Source of the DNA: Azomonas tarimensis
GTDB taxonomy: Bacteria > Pseudomonadota > Gammaproteobacteria > Pseudomonadales > Pseudomonadaceae
Direction: 5' to 3'
DNA: 64,000 bases
Assembly (NCBI RefSeq): GCF_042648805.1
Contig: NZ_JBHRXZ010000022.1
Coordinates: 930,001 to 994,000 of the forward strand
The notes below the pieces were generated by a model. It ran no database searches. It saw only the letters and a list, made by a program, of their open reading frames with translations, and had not been told where the DNA came from. Below are positions 18,789 through 27,679 of this stretch, in pieces. The position numbers and the translations under genes were made by a program. The number at the start of each line of letters is the position of its first letter. Position 1 is the stretch's first letter.

Positions 18789-19871
18789 ATGACCTTGCTC
18801 AACCGCCAGCTGTGCCTGGACTCGCGCCCCCAGGGCGTACCCAACGCGAACAATGTCCGCCTGCGCAGCGCTCCGTTGCGCCGGCCCGGGCCGGGGCAGG
18901 TGCTCCTGCAAAACCTGTATCTCTCGATGGACCCGGCGATTCGCGGCTGGATGAGCGACAAGCCAAGCTACATGCCGCCCATCGCCCTGGGCGATCCGGT
19001 GCGCAGCTCGACGCTTGGCCGAGTAGTGGAAAGCCGTCACCCTGATTTCCAAGTCGGCGATATCGTGGTCGGCCTCGCGGCCAACGGCTGGGAAGATTTC
19101 AGCCTCACCGCGGGCGAGCGGCTGGACCGGATCGAGCCCGACCCGCGCTTTCCCCTCAGCCACTACCTCAGCGTATTCAGCGCGGTGGGCCTGACGCCCT
19201 ATTTCGGTGTGCTCGATATCGGCAAGCCGAAGCCGGGCGAAACCATGCTGGTGAGCGCCGCGGCTGGCGCGGTGGGCTCGCTGGCCGGGCAAATCGCCAA
19301 GATAGAGGGGTGCCGCACCGTAGGCCTGGTGGGCAGCGACGAAAAATGTCGCTGGATCGTCGAGGAGCTGGGTTACGACTTCGCCATCAATTACAAGACC
19401 TGCCGCAACCTCACCCACGCCATCGCCGAGGCCTGCCCGGCCGGGGTGGACATTTATTTCGACAACGTCGGTGGCGAGGTGCTGGACGCGGCGCTGTTGA
19501 ACATGAACAACGTTGGCCGCGTGGTCTTCTGCGGCGCCATCGCCCAGTACAACACCGAGCAGCCGGTGCCCGGCCCGTTCAACTACTGGCAGATCCTGGC
19601 GCGCAGCCTCACCGTGCGCGGCTTCATCTCTCCGGAATTCAAGGACCGCTTCGGCGAAGGCATCGCCCAGATGAGCGACTGGATCGCTGACGGCCGGCTG
19701 GTGTTCACCGAGGACATGGTCGAGGGGCTGGAAAATACGCTGGAAGCCTTTAGCCGTCTGTTCACCGGCGCCAACCGGGGCAAGCTGATGGTGAAGGTGC
19801 GTGACCCCTCGGAGCCGGCGCCGACACTTGAAGAGATCCGCAACGCGGCGGAGCAACCGGCCCATGTCTGA
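18789..19871 (+). CDS. NADP-dependent medium-chain oxidoreductase, CurA-like, paralogue 1
   Basis: 360 residues. A GroES-like N-terminal part (LQNLYLSMDPAIRGWMSD) is followed by a Rossmann domain with LVSAAAGAVGSLAGQIAKIE and GSDEKCRWIVEELGYDFAIN. The C-terminal ALLNMNNVGRVVFCGAIAQY stretch marks the zinc-free enone/alkenal reductase branch (curcumin reductase, leukotriene B4 dehydrogenase-like). Such enzymes reduce the C=C of an alpha,beta-unsaturated ketone using NADPH. Two close paralogues sit at 32227 and 39817. An AACAACAA motif (18768-18775) runs into AAGAGGA before the start. Confidence 0.9.
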   Translation: MTLLNRQLCLDSRPQGVPNANNVRLRSAPLRRPGPGQVLLQNLYLSMDPAIRGWMSDKPSYMPPIALGDPVRSSTLGRVVESRHPDFQVGDIVVGLAANGWEDFSLTAGERLDRIEPDPRFPLSHYLSVFSAVGLTPYFGVLDIGKPKPGETMLVSAAAGAVGSLAGQIAKIEGCRTVGLVGSDEKCRWIVEELGYDFAINYKTCRNLTHAIAEACPAGVDIYFDNVGGEVLDAALLNMNNVGRVVFCGAIAQYNTEQPVPGPFNYWQILARSLTVRGFISPEFKDRFGEGIAQMSDWIADGRLVFTEDMVEGLENTLEAFSRLFTGANRGKLMVKVRDPSEPAPTLEEIRNAAEQPAHV

Positions 19872-20625
19872 TGCCCCCGTCGTGGTGGTCACCGGCGCGG
19901 CCGGCGGCATTGGCCTGGCCCTGGTTCGCCTGCTGCACAGGCAGGGCCAGCGGGTGGTGCTGGTGGATCTGGACGGGGCCGCGCTGGGGCGGGTGGCAAA
20001 GACGGCCGGCCTCGACCCGGCACGCAGCCTGCTGGTGGCCGCCGACGTGTCCCGCGAGGAAGAAGTGGAGCGCTACGTCGCCGCCGCGCTCGAGCGTTTC
20101 GGGCGCATCGACGGCTTCGCCAATAACGCCGGCATCGAGGGTACACCGGGGCGGATCGAGGACCAGTCGGTGGAGATGCTCGACAAGGTCTACGCGGTGA
20201 ACGTCCGTGGTGTGTTTCTCGGGCTCAAGCACGTGCTGCGGGTGATGCGCCGCCAGGGCGCCGGATCGGTGGTCAACCTGTCCTCGCTGGCCGGCATCAT
20301 GGGCGCGCCTACCCATGGCGCCTACGTCATGTCCAAGCACGCGGTGATCGGCCTGACCCGCACCGCGGCTGCCGAAGCGGCCGGCGCGAACGTGCGGGTC
20401 AATGCCGTGCTGCCCGGGGCGATCAACACCGAGATGATGCGCCGGATCGAGCGCGACTCCGGAAACGCCGCCGCCACCGAAGCCGGCAACCGCGCCGCGA
20501 TCCCCCTGGGTCGTTACGGCGAACCCGAGGAGATCGCCGCGGTGATCGCCTTTCTCCTGTCCGACCAGTCTTCCTACGTCACCGGCTCGCTCTACACCGC
20601 CGACGGCGGCATGAGCCCGCATTGA
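19864..20625 (+). CDS. SDR-family oxidoreductase
   Basis: 253 residues from MSDAPVVVVTGAAGGIGLAL at 19864, overlapping the reductase stop by eight bases; the longer frame from 19801 has no family similarity. Classical motifs: TGAAGGIG, NNAGIEG, NLSSLAGIMGAPTHGAYVMS followed by KH (Ser-Tyr-Lys), and a final YTADGGMSPH. A VDLDGAA stretch at the end of strand two suggests NAD. It is translationally coupled to the reductase, so the two may act on the same ring ketone/alcohol. Confidence 0.9.
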   Translation: MSDAPVVVVTGAAGGIGLALVRLLHRQGQRVVLVDLDGAALGRVAKTAGLDPARSLLVAADVSREEEVERYVAAALERFGRIDGFANNAGIEGTPGRIEDQSVEMLDKVYAVNVRGVFLGLKHVLRVMRRQGAGSVVNLSSLAGIMGAPTHGAYVMSKHAVIGLTRTAAAEAAGANVRVNAVLPGAINTEMMRRIERDSGNAAATEAGNRAAIPLGRYGEPEEIAAVIAFLLSDQSSYVTGSLYTADGGMSPH

Positions 20626-20635
20626 GGAATCCAGC

Positions 20636-22294
20636 ATGAACGATTACGACTACATCATCGTCGGCGCCGGCTCCACCGGCTGCGTGCTGGCCAACCGGTT
20701 GTCGGCCGACCCGGCCAAGCGGGTGCTGCTGCTCGAAGCCGGCCGCTGGGACAAGAGCCCGCTGGTGAAGATGCCCAAGGGCATCGCCAGACTGGTCAGC
20801 GACCCGAAGCACGCCTGGCACTTTCCGGTGCAGCAGCCGCGCTTTCCCGATACCGAATCCGCCGAGATGTGGGTGCGTGGCAAGGTCATCGGCGGTTCCA
20901 GCTCCATCAACGGCATGATCTACGTGCGCGGCCAGCCGCAAGACTACGAGCGTTGGGAACAGGAGGCCGGCCCCGAATGGGGCTGGTCGGCGATGAAGCA
21001 GGCGTTTCGCGCCATCGAGGACCACGAGCTGGGTGCCGACGAGTTGCGCGGCGCCGGCGGGCCGCTGCATGTCAGCACCGGCAAGTTCCGTTACCCGGTG
21101 AGCGAGGCCATGGTTCGGGCCGGGGAAGAGATGGGCCTGCCGAAGGTGGAGGATTTCAACCGCGAGCGCCAGGAAGGCGTCGGTTACTACAGCCACACTA
21201 TCAAGGATGGTCGCCGGGTGAGCGCGGCGACCGCCTTCCTGCATCCGGTGCTGTCGCGCGCCAATCTCCGGGTACAGACCGGCGCGAAGGTCGAGCGGGT
21301 GCTGTTCGAGGGCCGTCGGGCTGTGGGCGTCATGGCTCGGATCGACGGCCAGCCGCGGGAGTTTCGCTGTCGGGGCGAGGTGATCCTCTCGGCCGGGGCC
21401 ATCCTCACGCCGAAGATCCTGCAGCTTTCCGGCATCGGCGATCCGGATCATCTCGGCCCGCTGGGCATCGCCACGGTAGCGACCAACCGCGACGTGGGCC
21501 GGCGGCTGCGCGACCACCTGGGCTTTTTGCTTCCGTATCGGCTCAAGGGTGACAAGGGTCTCAACCACCGCTTCCAGGGGCTGGGCCTGGTGGGCAGCTT
21601 GTTACAGTACTACGCCACCCGCAGTGGCCCGATGGCCACCGGGCCCTTCGAGGTGGGTGCCTTCCTCCGCACCCGCCCCGAGGTCGAGCGGCCCGACGCC
21701 CAGCTGTACCTGAGCGCCTTCACCTATCCGCGCAGCGAGGACAACTTCCCGGTGCCGGATGGGGTAGAGGACAAGCCGGGCCTGACCATCTATGGACAGT
21801 TGCTCAACCTGGAAAGCGAGGGCACGGTGCTGGTCCAGTCGGCCGATCCCGAGGCGCCACTGGCGATCACGCCCAACTGGCTGTCCACCGAGGGCGACTG
21901 CCGCGCCGCGGTGGCCATGGTGCATTACATGCGCCGCTACATGCGCCAGCCGGCGCTGGCCGGCTACGTCGGCGAGGAGCTGGTGCCCGGCCCTGAGTGC
22001 CAATCGGACGAGGACATTCTCAGGCATTTTCGTACCACCTCCCTGTGCGGCACCCATGCCGTCGGCAGTTGCCGCATGGGGAAGGATGCCGACTCGGTGG
22101 TGGACGAGCACCTACGGGTCCGCGGAGTCGAGGGACTGCGTGCGGCCGACTGCTCGGTGATGCCGGGCCTGGTCTCGGCCAACACCAGTGGCCCGGCAAT
22201 GGCCCTGGGCTGGCGGGCGGCGGATCTGATCCTGAGCGAGTCGCTTGCAACGGTCCCGTCCGCGCTGTCCGCTCAAAGCCCCACGGCTGCCTGA
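20636..22294 (+). CDS. GMC-family FAD oxidoreductase (alcohol dehydrogenase type)
   Basis: 552 residues, typical for the glucose-methanol-choline family. The FAD motif YDYIIVGAGSTGCVLANRLS is at residue 3, and the GMC signatures MWVRGKVIGGSSSINGMIYV and LSAGAILTPKILQLSGIGDP follow. The C-terminal HAVGSCRMGKDADSVVDEHL and NTSGPAMALGWRAADLI hold the expected His/Asn active-site positions. There is no signal peptide, so it is cytoplasmic or peripheral and oxidises an alcohol, passing electrons to an acceptor or to oxygen. It follows the SDR by ten bases and ends unit A. Confidence 0.92.
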   Translation: MNDYDYIIVGAGSTGCVLANRLSADPAKRVLLLEAGRWDKSPLVKMPKGIARLVSDPKHAWHFPVQQPRFPDTESAEMWVRGKVIGGSSSINGMIYVRGQPQDYERWEQEAGPEWGWSAMKQAFRAIEDHELGADELRGAGGPLHVSTGKFRYPVSEAMVRAGEEMGLPKVEDFNRERQEGVGYYSHTIKDGRRVSAATAFLHPVLSRANLRVQTGAKVERVLFEGRRAVGVMARIDGQPREFRCRGEVILSAGAILTPKILQLSGIGDPDHLGPLGIATVATNRDVGRRLRDHLGFLLPYRLKGDKGLNHRFQGLGLVGSLLQYYATRSGPMATGPFEVGAFLRTRPEVERPDAQLYLSAFTYPRSEDNFPVPDGVEDKPGLTIYGQLLNLESEGTVLVQSADPEAPLAITPNWLSTEGDCRAAVAMVHYMRRYMRQPALAGYVGEELVPGPECQSDEDILRHFRTTSLCGTHAVGSCRMGKDADSVVDEHLRVRGVEGLRAADCSVMPGLVSANTSGPAMALGWRAADLILSESLATVPSALSAQSPTAA

Positions 22295-22341
22295 GCGCCG
22301 ACCATGGATCGACAGGAGTATTCAGGGCGTCCGATTTCGGC

Positions 22342-22363
22342 TAAAACAGGCAGAGGTGTTTTT
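22342..22363. promoter_or_regulatory. Cluster operator copy 3 (TAAAAC-N10-GTTTTT)
   Basis: TAAAAC at 22342-22347, ten bases, GTTTTT at 22358-22363, in front of the first Rieske gene. One base of the left arm departs from AAAAAC. No convincing -35/-10 pair could be placed; TTAATA just after the right arm could be a -10 box. Confidence 0.5.
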
Positions 22364-22397
22364 TAATAACAGCCCACAGGGCGCCTCGGAGAAGCAC

Positions 22398-23981
22398 ATG
22401 GAACAACAACAAGAACTCCATAACCGCATCGCCGCGCGCCTGCTCGACCACATCGAGCAGCGCAGCACCGATCAGGCGGACGATGTCATGCGGGTCCCGA
22501 GCGCAAGCTACACCGACCCGGCCCGCTGGGAGCGGGAGATGGAAGTGATCTTCAAGCGCCTGCCGATCCTCACCGCCATGAGCGGCGAGATTCCCCAGAG
22601 CGGGTCTTACAAGACCCTGGAGCTGCTCGGCACCCCGATTCTGCTCACGCGCCTGCGCGATGGCAGTGTCCGGGCGATGCTCAATGCCTGCGGTCATCGC
22701 GGGATGAAGCTGGCGGACGGGCAGGGCAAGTGCGAGAAGTTCGCTTGTCCCTATCACGCCTGGCTCTATTCCAATGACGGTGAGCTGGTGCGCATCGCTG
22801 CCGAGGACACCTACGGAAAAGTGGAAAAGGCGGCCTTCAAGCTCAAGCAGCTGCCGGTCTACGAGCGCGCAGGGATGATCTTCGTGGTACTCAAGCCTGG
22901 CCTGGAAGTGGAATTCGAAGGCTTTTTCGCCGGCATGCTGGAGGACATCGAAGGCCTCGGCCTGAAGGATTGGTATTACTGCGGCAGCCGCGAGATCCAC
23001 GGCGCCAACTGGAAGGTCGCTTACGATGGTTATCTGGAGGGCTACCACTTCGCTGCCGCCCATCCCGATACCATCCACCAGCGCACCTTCTCCAACCTGG
23101 CGGCGTACCACTTCTACGGGCCGCATCAGTTGATCGGCTTTGCGCAAAAGACCATGCAGGAAAAGCTCGGCGGGCTGCCAAAGGATCAGTTGCACCAGTA
23201 CGAGAACAACGGCTACGACTTCGTCCGCACCCTGTTTCCCAACGTCTCGATCTTCGTTGCGCCGGAAATCACCCAGGTCGCGCAATTGATCCCCGGCCCG
23301 ACACCCGGCGAGAACCGCACCGTCCTGCACTTCCTGCACCCGCGCGCGCCAGAGAATGACGAACAGCGCCAGGCCAATGAGCAGATGATGGACTGGTTGC
23401 GCAACGTGGTGCAGAAAGAAGACTACGACCTCGGCCTCAAGGTGCAGGAGGGGTTGGAATCCGGTGCTTTCGAGTTCGTCACCTTCGGCCGCAACGAGCC
23501 GGGCAACCAGGACTTCCATCGCACCCTCGACCGCTACCTGGCCGAGGCGGCGGACGAGAGCACTGACGATGAAGCGGCCATTCGCGAGCTCCTGCTCGGC
23601 TGCGCCGCGGCTATGGATCGTCGCGACAACCAGGCGCTGGGCCGCTATTTCGCCGAGGACGCCAGTGCCGACTATGGCGAGCTCGGCACCTTCCAGGGGC
23701 TGGCTGCGATCACCGAGGTCATCGACGCGGCGCTGGGCCAGTGCGCCGGCAGCCAGCACCTGATGAGCAACCTGCAAATCGCGATCACCGGCGATTCGGC
23801 CAGCAGCCGCTGCTATCTGCAAGGGCTGCACCTGGGCAAGGGCGAATACGCGGGGCGCAGCATGACCCTCTGGGGCGAGTATCAGGATCGGCTGCGCAAG
23901 GGGCCGGATGGCTGGCGCATCGTCCAGCGCGAGCTGGTGGCCTTGCACACCGAGGGTGATATTGGCCTGGGGGCAAAATAG
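22398..23981 (+). CDS. Rieske oxygenase alpha subunit fused to a C-terminal SnoaL-like domain
   Basis: 527 residues. The Rieske [2Fe-2S] ligands are C98-x-H100 and C117-x2-H120 (NACGHRGMK, FACPYHAW). The catalytic domain has the iron motif LEGYHFAAAHPDT, with two His ligands and a Glu three residues before the first His, where Asp is usual. From about residue 398 (STDDEAAIRELLLGCAAAMD) to the end it resembles a SnoaL/NTF2 or dioxygenase beta-subunit fold, so one chain appears to carry both alpha and beta parts. The start at 22398 follows a GGAG box; AACAACAACAA lies immediately inside the coding region (22402-22412). Substrate unknown. Confidence 0.88.
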   Translation: MEQQQELHNRIAARLLDHIEQRSTDQADDVMRVPSASYTDPARWEREMEVIFKRLPILTAMSGEIPQSGSYKTLELLGTPILLTRLRDGSVRAMLNACGHRGMKLADGQGKCEKFACPYHAWLYSNDGELVRIAAEDTYGKVEKAAFKLKQLPVYERAGMIFVVLKPGLEVEFEGFFAGMLEDIEGLGLKDWYYCGSREIHGANWKVAYDGYLEGYHFAAAHPDTIHQRTFSNLAAYHFYGPHQLIGFAQKTMQEKLGGLPKDQLHQYENNGYDFVRTLFPNVSIFVAPEITQVAQLIPGPTPGENRTVLHFLHPRAPENDEQRQANEQMMDWLRNVVQKEDYDLGLKVQEGLESGAFEFVTFGRNEPGNQDFHRTLDRYLAEAADESTDDEAAIRELLLGCAAAMDRRDNQALGRYFAEDASADYGELGTFQGLAAITEVIDAALGQCAGSQHLMSNLQIAITGDSASSRCYLQGLHLGKGEYAGRSMTLWGEYQDRLRKGPDGWRIVQRELVALHTEGDIGLGAK

Positions 23982-24106
23982 CTGTCTCCCGGTAGTGTGC
24001 GCATTGCCAAGCGACGTTCGTTTCAGCCTCTATGAAGGGCAAGGACGAGGCCATGAAGCAATCAGCTCTCAGTGGCCCGGGCAGGCAGTCAAGGGCATCC
24101 AAAATT

Positions 24107-24128
24107 AAAAACAGTTTGACTTGTTTTA
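24107..24128. promoter_or_regulatory. Cluster operator copy 4 (AAAAAC-N10-GTTTTA), overlapping a -35 box
   Basis: AAAAAC at 24107-24112 and GTTTTA at 24123-24128. A good promoter overlaps it: TTGACT (24116-24121), a 17-base spacer and TAGCTT (24139-24144), about 95 bases before the SnoaL gene. The rest of the 257-base gap from 23982 shows no other feature. Confidence 0.6.
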
Positions 24129-24238
24129 ATGCGGGGGTTAGCTTGAATCCCATGCTCCGGTCAGGGCCATAAGGCCTCCTCGCGTCCGGGCCAGTTGTCC
24201 GTGATACCTGATAAATCCAATAAAAAGGTCAAGGCACA

Positions 24239-24763
24239 ATGAACGCAATGTCTCCCAATGCCGTCCTCGAACAGGTCGAGGCCAGGCAAGCCCTGCAGCA
24301 GCTCAACGCCCGTTTTTCGCGCGCCATGGACCGTATGGATCGCTGCCTGATGGTCTCGCTGTGGTGTGACGACGGCGAGATCGACTGGGGCTCCCACAAG
24401 GGCTCCGCCAAGCCTTTCGTCATTGCCGCAACCACCGCCGACGAGGCGCTGGAGCGCAGCTTTCATTCGGTTTCCAACGAATACTTCGAAGTCGACGGCA
24501 CCCATGCCATAGGTGAGGTCTCGGTGATCATCGTCAGTACCCTGGTGGAAGAGGGCGCCAAGATCGACCGCCTCATCGGCGGACGCTATCTGGATCGCTA
24601 TCGCCAGGAAGATGGCCACTGGAAGATCGCCAAGCGCACCTTCGTCCACGACTGGAACATGAACCTGCCTTCCAGCGCCAACTACGAGGAGGGCATGTTC
24701 GCGCTGTTCCTCAAGGGCAAGCGCGACAAGACCGACCCGTCCTACCAGTTGCTGGGGGCGTGA
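24239..24763 (+). CDS. SnoaL-like/NTF2-fold protein
   Basis: 174 residues. It begins with a helix (LEQVEARQALQQLNARFSRA), then MDRMDRCLMVSLWCDDGEID, a conserved-histidine segment (ERSFHSVSNEYFEVDGTHAI) and GRYLDRYRQEDGHWKIAKRT, the standard order of SnoaL-like (nuclear transport factor 2) domains. Members can be isomerases, dehydratases or the small subunit of ring hydroxylases. Its place beside two Rieske oxygenases allows either role. An AATAAAAA motif (24219-24226) precedes the AAGG box and ATG. It overlaps the next frame by a few bases only if a GTG start is used there. Confidence 0.82.
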   Translation: MNAMSPNAVLEQVEARQALQQLNARFSRAMDRMDRCLMVSLWCDDGEIDWGSHKGSAKPFVIAATTADEALERSFHSVSNEYFEVDGTHAIGEVSVIIVSTLVEEGAKIDRLIGGRYLDRYRQEDGHWKIAKRTFVHDWNMNLPSSANYEEGMFALFLKGKRDKTDPSYQLLGA

Positions 24764-24765
24764 TC

Positions 24766-25293
24766 ATGGAGCTATCCCAACGCATCCAGCGGGTGGCCGA
24801 CCACCAGGCCATCCTCGAGCAGATGGCGCGCTACATCCAGGCCGTCGATCGCCTCGATCTGGCGTTGCTCAAATACACCTTTCATCCCGACGGGGTGGTG
24901 AGGTTCGGCATCTTCGACGGCAACGCCCACGAATTCTGCGATTTCGACATCCCCTTCATTCGCGACAACCTGACCATGGGCGCGCATCGCTTCAGCACCG
25001 CGACCATCGAATTCCACAGCGATACCCGAGCCGTGGCCGAGTCCTACATGCTCGGCAATGCCGCCGCGCCGACGCCTGACGGGGTGATGCTCAACTTCCC
25101 CGACAACATGCGCTACGAAGATGTCTGGGAGAAGCGCGACGGGGTCTGGCGCATGTCGTCCCGTGACCTCGTCATGGACTGGAACGCCTTCTGGCCCTAC
25201 AGCCAGCGTGAAGACGGCCCCTTCGCCGAGATGCGCCGCAGCCGCCGGGATACCCAGGATCCAGCCTATGCATTGCGGGCCGGCACGCTCTAG
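24766..25293 (+). CDS. SnoaL-like/NTF2-fold protein
   Basis: 175 residues from the ATG at 24766; a GTG at 24760 overlapping the previous stop is also possible. Helix ADHQAILEQMARYIQAVDRL, then LALLKYTFHPDGVVRFGIFD, the segment GAHRFSTATIEFHSDTRAVA, and YEDVWEKRDGVWRMSSRDLV give the SnoaL-like order. It is immediately downstream of another SnoaL protein and 66 bases before a Rieske alpha gene. The pair may form a heteromeric enzyme. Catalytic function is not assigned. Confidence 0.8.
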   Translation: MELSQRIQRVADHQAILEQMARYIQAVDRLDLALLKYTFHPDGVVRFGIFDGNAHEFCDFDIPFIRDNLTMGAHRFSTATIEFHSDTRAVAESYMLGNAAAPTPDGVMLNFPDNMRYEDVWEKRDGVWRMSSRDLVMDWNAFWPYSQREDGPFAEMRRSRRDTQDPAYALRAGTL

Positions 25294-25359
25294 CCCGACT
25301 ATTTCTCGCCAAAACAAGAACGCCCGCGCCAGGCGGCGCGGTGAGAGAGGAGCACAATC

Positions 25360-26676
25360 ATGAGCCTGCTGTCGTTGGTCGAACGCACCAAAGAAGCCCT
25401 GGTCGACGAGGATTTCCTGCGCGGGGATCCGATCACCGGAGATCGTTACTACTCGAAGGAATTCATGCAGAAGGAGTGGGATCACCTGTGGACCCGCACC
25501 TGGCATGTCGGCGGCACCGTCGCGCAACTGCCCGAGCCCGGCTGTGTGATCACCGCCGAGGTCGGGCACGAGTCGATCATCATGGTGCGTGGTGATGACA
25601 ACAGCATTCGCGCCTTCTACAACGTCTGTCAGCACCGCGGCAATCGCATGGTCCAGTGCGAGGAGACCAAGGTCAAACGCCTGGTCTGCAACTATCACAG
25701 CTGGTGCTACGGTCTGAACGGCCAGCTATTGATCGCCAAGGATTCCGAGGATTTCCCCCAGGGCAACCCGGTCGGCAAGGCCAACCTCAAGGCGTTGCGC
25801 TGTGAAACCTTCGGCGGGCTGGTGTGGTTCAACATGGACCCGAAGGCGAAGACCCTGCGCGATTCGCTGGGCATCGTCGCCGACCAGCTCGAACCCTACG
25901 AGATGGACAAGATGGTGCGGGTGATGCACCTCACGGGCGAGGTGGATTGCAACTGGAAAGTCATCCAGGACAACTTCAACGAGGCCTACCATGTGCAGAG
26001 CCTGCACAAGGAGCTGGCCACCTTCATCGACGACCATTACCAGAACACCGCCTTCGAGATCTTCCGCAACGGGCACAGCCGCATGCTGATGAAGGGCGCG
26101 CTGCCGGCTTCCAACAACAAGTCGAAGAAAGTGCAGGCGCCGCTGGATGACATGCTGCGCCATTGGGACCTGAACCCCGACGATTTCGAAGGCCGCGCCG
26201 GCGAGGTCCGCGAAGCGCTGCAGAAGCAGAAGCGCCAGCTGGGCGAGTCGCGTGGCTACAGCCAGTACGCCAATCTCAGCGATGACCAGTTGACCGACTA
26301 TTACCACTACACCCTGTTCCCGAACATGTCCTTCACCATGGCGGCAGAGTCCTACCAGATCCTGCGGCCCATGCCGCACCCGACCGACCCGGAGAAGTGC
26401 CTGTTCGACCACTGGTACTTCGTTCGGCCTGCCCATGGCGAAACCATGGCGGCGACCCCGCTGGGTCAGTGGCCGATGGAAGCCGCCCAGCACGACGTGT
26501 TCAAGCACGGCGAGAAGTCCCTCGGCTTCGTGGCCGACCAGGATCTCAGCGTCGCAGTCGCGCAGCAGAAGGGACTGCATTCACGCGGCTACACCGACTC
26601 CTACCTGGCCAATCAGGAGTCTCGCGTGCGTCGCTATCACGAAGTGATCAACGACTACATCGCCGGTCGCATCTGA
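25360..26676 (+). CDS. Rieske-type ring-hydroxylating oxygenase alpha subunit
   Basis: 438 residues. Rieske centre in YNVCQHRGNRMVQCEE and LVCNYHSWCYG (Cys-x-His, Cys-x2-His). Catalytic iron motif in WKVIQDNFNEAYHVQSLHKE, with His-x4-His and Glu at the position of the usual bridging Asp. The start follows GAGAGGAGCAC. It needs an electron-transfer chain; the only Rieske ferredoxin is at 36960 and the only reductase at 57464. The upstream SnoaL proteins may serve as small subunits. Substrate unknown. Confidence 0.92.
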   Translation: MSLLSLVERTKEALVDEDFLRGDPITGDRYYSKEFMQKEWDHLWTRTWHVGGTVAQLPEPGCVITAEVGHESIIMVRGDDNSIRAFYNVCQHRGNRMVQCEETKVKRLVCNYHSWCYGLNGQLLIAKDSEDFPQGNPVGKANLKALRCETFGGLVWFNMDPKAKTLRDSLGIVADQLEPYEMDKMVRVMHLTGEVDCNWKVIQDNFNEAYHVQSLHKELATFIDDHYQNTAFEIFRNGHSRMLMKGALPASNNKSKKVQAPLDDMLRHWDLNPDDFEGRAGEVREALQKQKRQLGESRGYSQYANLSDDQLTDYYHYTLFPNMSFTMAAESYQILRPMPHPTDPEKCLFDHWYFVRPAHGETMAATPLGQWPMEAAQHDVFKHGEKSLGFVADQDLSVAVAQQKGLHSRGYTDSYLANQESRVRRYHEVINDYIAGRI

Positions 26677-26833
26677 TCGGCGAGGCGACGGCGGGCGTGC
26701 CGTCGCCTCGTGCCCGCAATTGCCCGTCACGGCAGGCATGCTTGGGCTGACCCTTGAGGCCGGGCTGCGGGGCGTTGCGCCTGCCGAAAGAATCTTCGAC
26801 CAAACAACCACAACAATACGAAGAGGAAAGGTC

Positions 26834-27580
26834 ATGGGACGTGTTGAAAACAAGGTCGCAGTTGTCACCGGCGCTGCATCCGGATTGGGAGCCGCCGATG
26901 CGCGACTGCTGGCCGAGCAGGGCGCCAGGGTGGTGCTCACCGATGTCAATGAGGAGATGGGCCGGGAGGTTGCCTCGGGCATCCCAGGGGCGATGTTCCT
27001 CAAGCATGACGTGCGTGACGAGCAGCGCTGGAAGGAGGTCATCGCCGAAACCCTGGCCCATCACGGCCGGCTCGACGTACTGGTCAACAATGCCGGACTG
27101 GTGAAGTTCGCCAACGTCGAGCAGATCGATCTGGAGGAGTTCCGCTTTCTCAACGCGGTGATGTCCGAAGGCACACTGCTGGGTTGCAAACACGCCATTC
27201 CGGCGATGCGGATGAGCGGAGGCGGTTCGATCATCAACGTCTCTTCCATCGGAGCGATCAAGGGCATCGCCGAGATCGTCGCCTACGCCGCGGCCAAGGG
27301 CGGCATCCTGTCCATGACTCGCAGCATCGCCGTGCATTGCCAGACCCAGGGCTACAACATCCGCTGCAACGCCATCCTCCCCGGCGCCCACGAGACGCCC
27401 ATGACTGCCCAGGCGCTGCAGCAGGTGGCCAGTGACAGCAACGGCATGGACCAGATCCAGGCCCTCGGGCAGGGCAAACCGGTCGATGTGGCCAACCTGG
27501 TGCTGTTCCTCGCCTCCGACGAGTCGCGCAACATCAACGGGGCGCAGATGGTGATCGATAACTGCGAGACGATTCGCTAG
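26834..27580 (+). CDS. SDR-family oxidoreductase, 3beta/17beta-hydroxysteroid dehydrogenase-like
   Basis: 248 residues from MGRVENKVAVVTGAASGLGA; the frame opens earlier, but this ATG follows AAGAGGAAAGGTC. Motifs: TGAASGLG, DVNEEMG (NAD-type acid), NNAGLVKF, NVSSIGAIKGIAEIVAYAAA followed by Lys, and the stretches GCKHAIPAM, GYNIRCNAILPG and VLFLASDESRNINGAQ. These resemble Comamonas 3beta/17beta-HSD, as do the SDRs at 35255 and 42341. An imperfect ACAACAATACGAAGAGG leader precedes it. It likely oxidises a ring hydroxyl. Confidence 0.88.
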   Translation: MGRVENKVAVVTGAASGLGAADARLLAEQGARVVLTDVNEEMGREVASGIPGAMFLKHDVRDEQRWKEVIAETLAHHGRLDVLVNNAGLVKFANVEQIDLEEFRFLNAVMSEGTLLGCKHAIPAMRMSGGGSIINVSSIGAIKGIAEIVAYAAAKGGILSMTRSIAVHCQTQGYNIRCNAILPGAHETPMTAQALQQVASDSNGMDQIQALGQGKPVDVANLVLFLASDESRNINGAQMVIDNCETIR

Positions 27581-27679
27581 AGGAAAAGCCGCTGAAGGCT
27601 CAAGGCTGAGCGAGGGCGCCTTGTTCCGCTTTTTCCGTCCAGCCTCCAGCGCTCCTGTCGGCTTTCAGAAGGATTTCCC

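Noticed and set aside
24107..24128. The same palindromes as Anr/Fnr boxes
   Set aside because: The Anr consensus TTGAT-N4-ATCAA has a four-base spacer and different arms.
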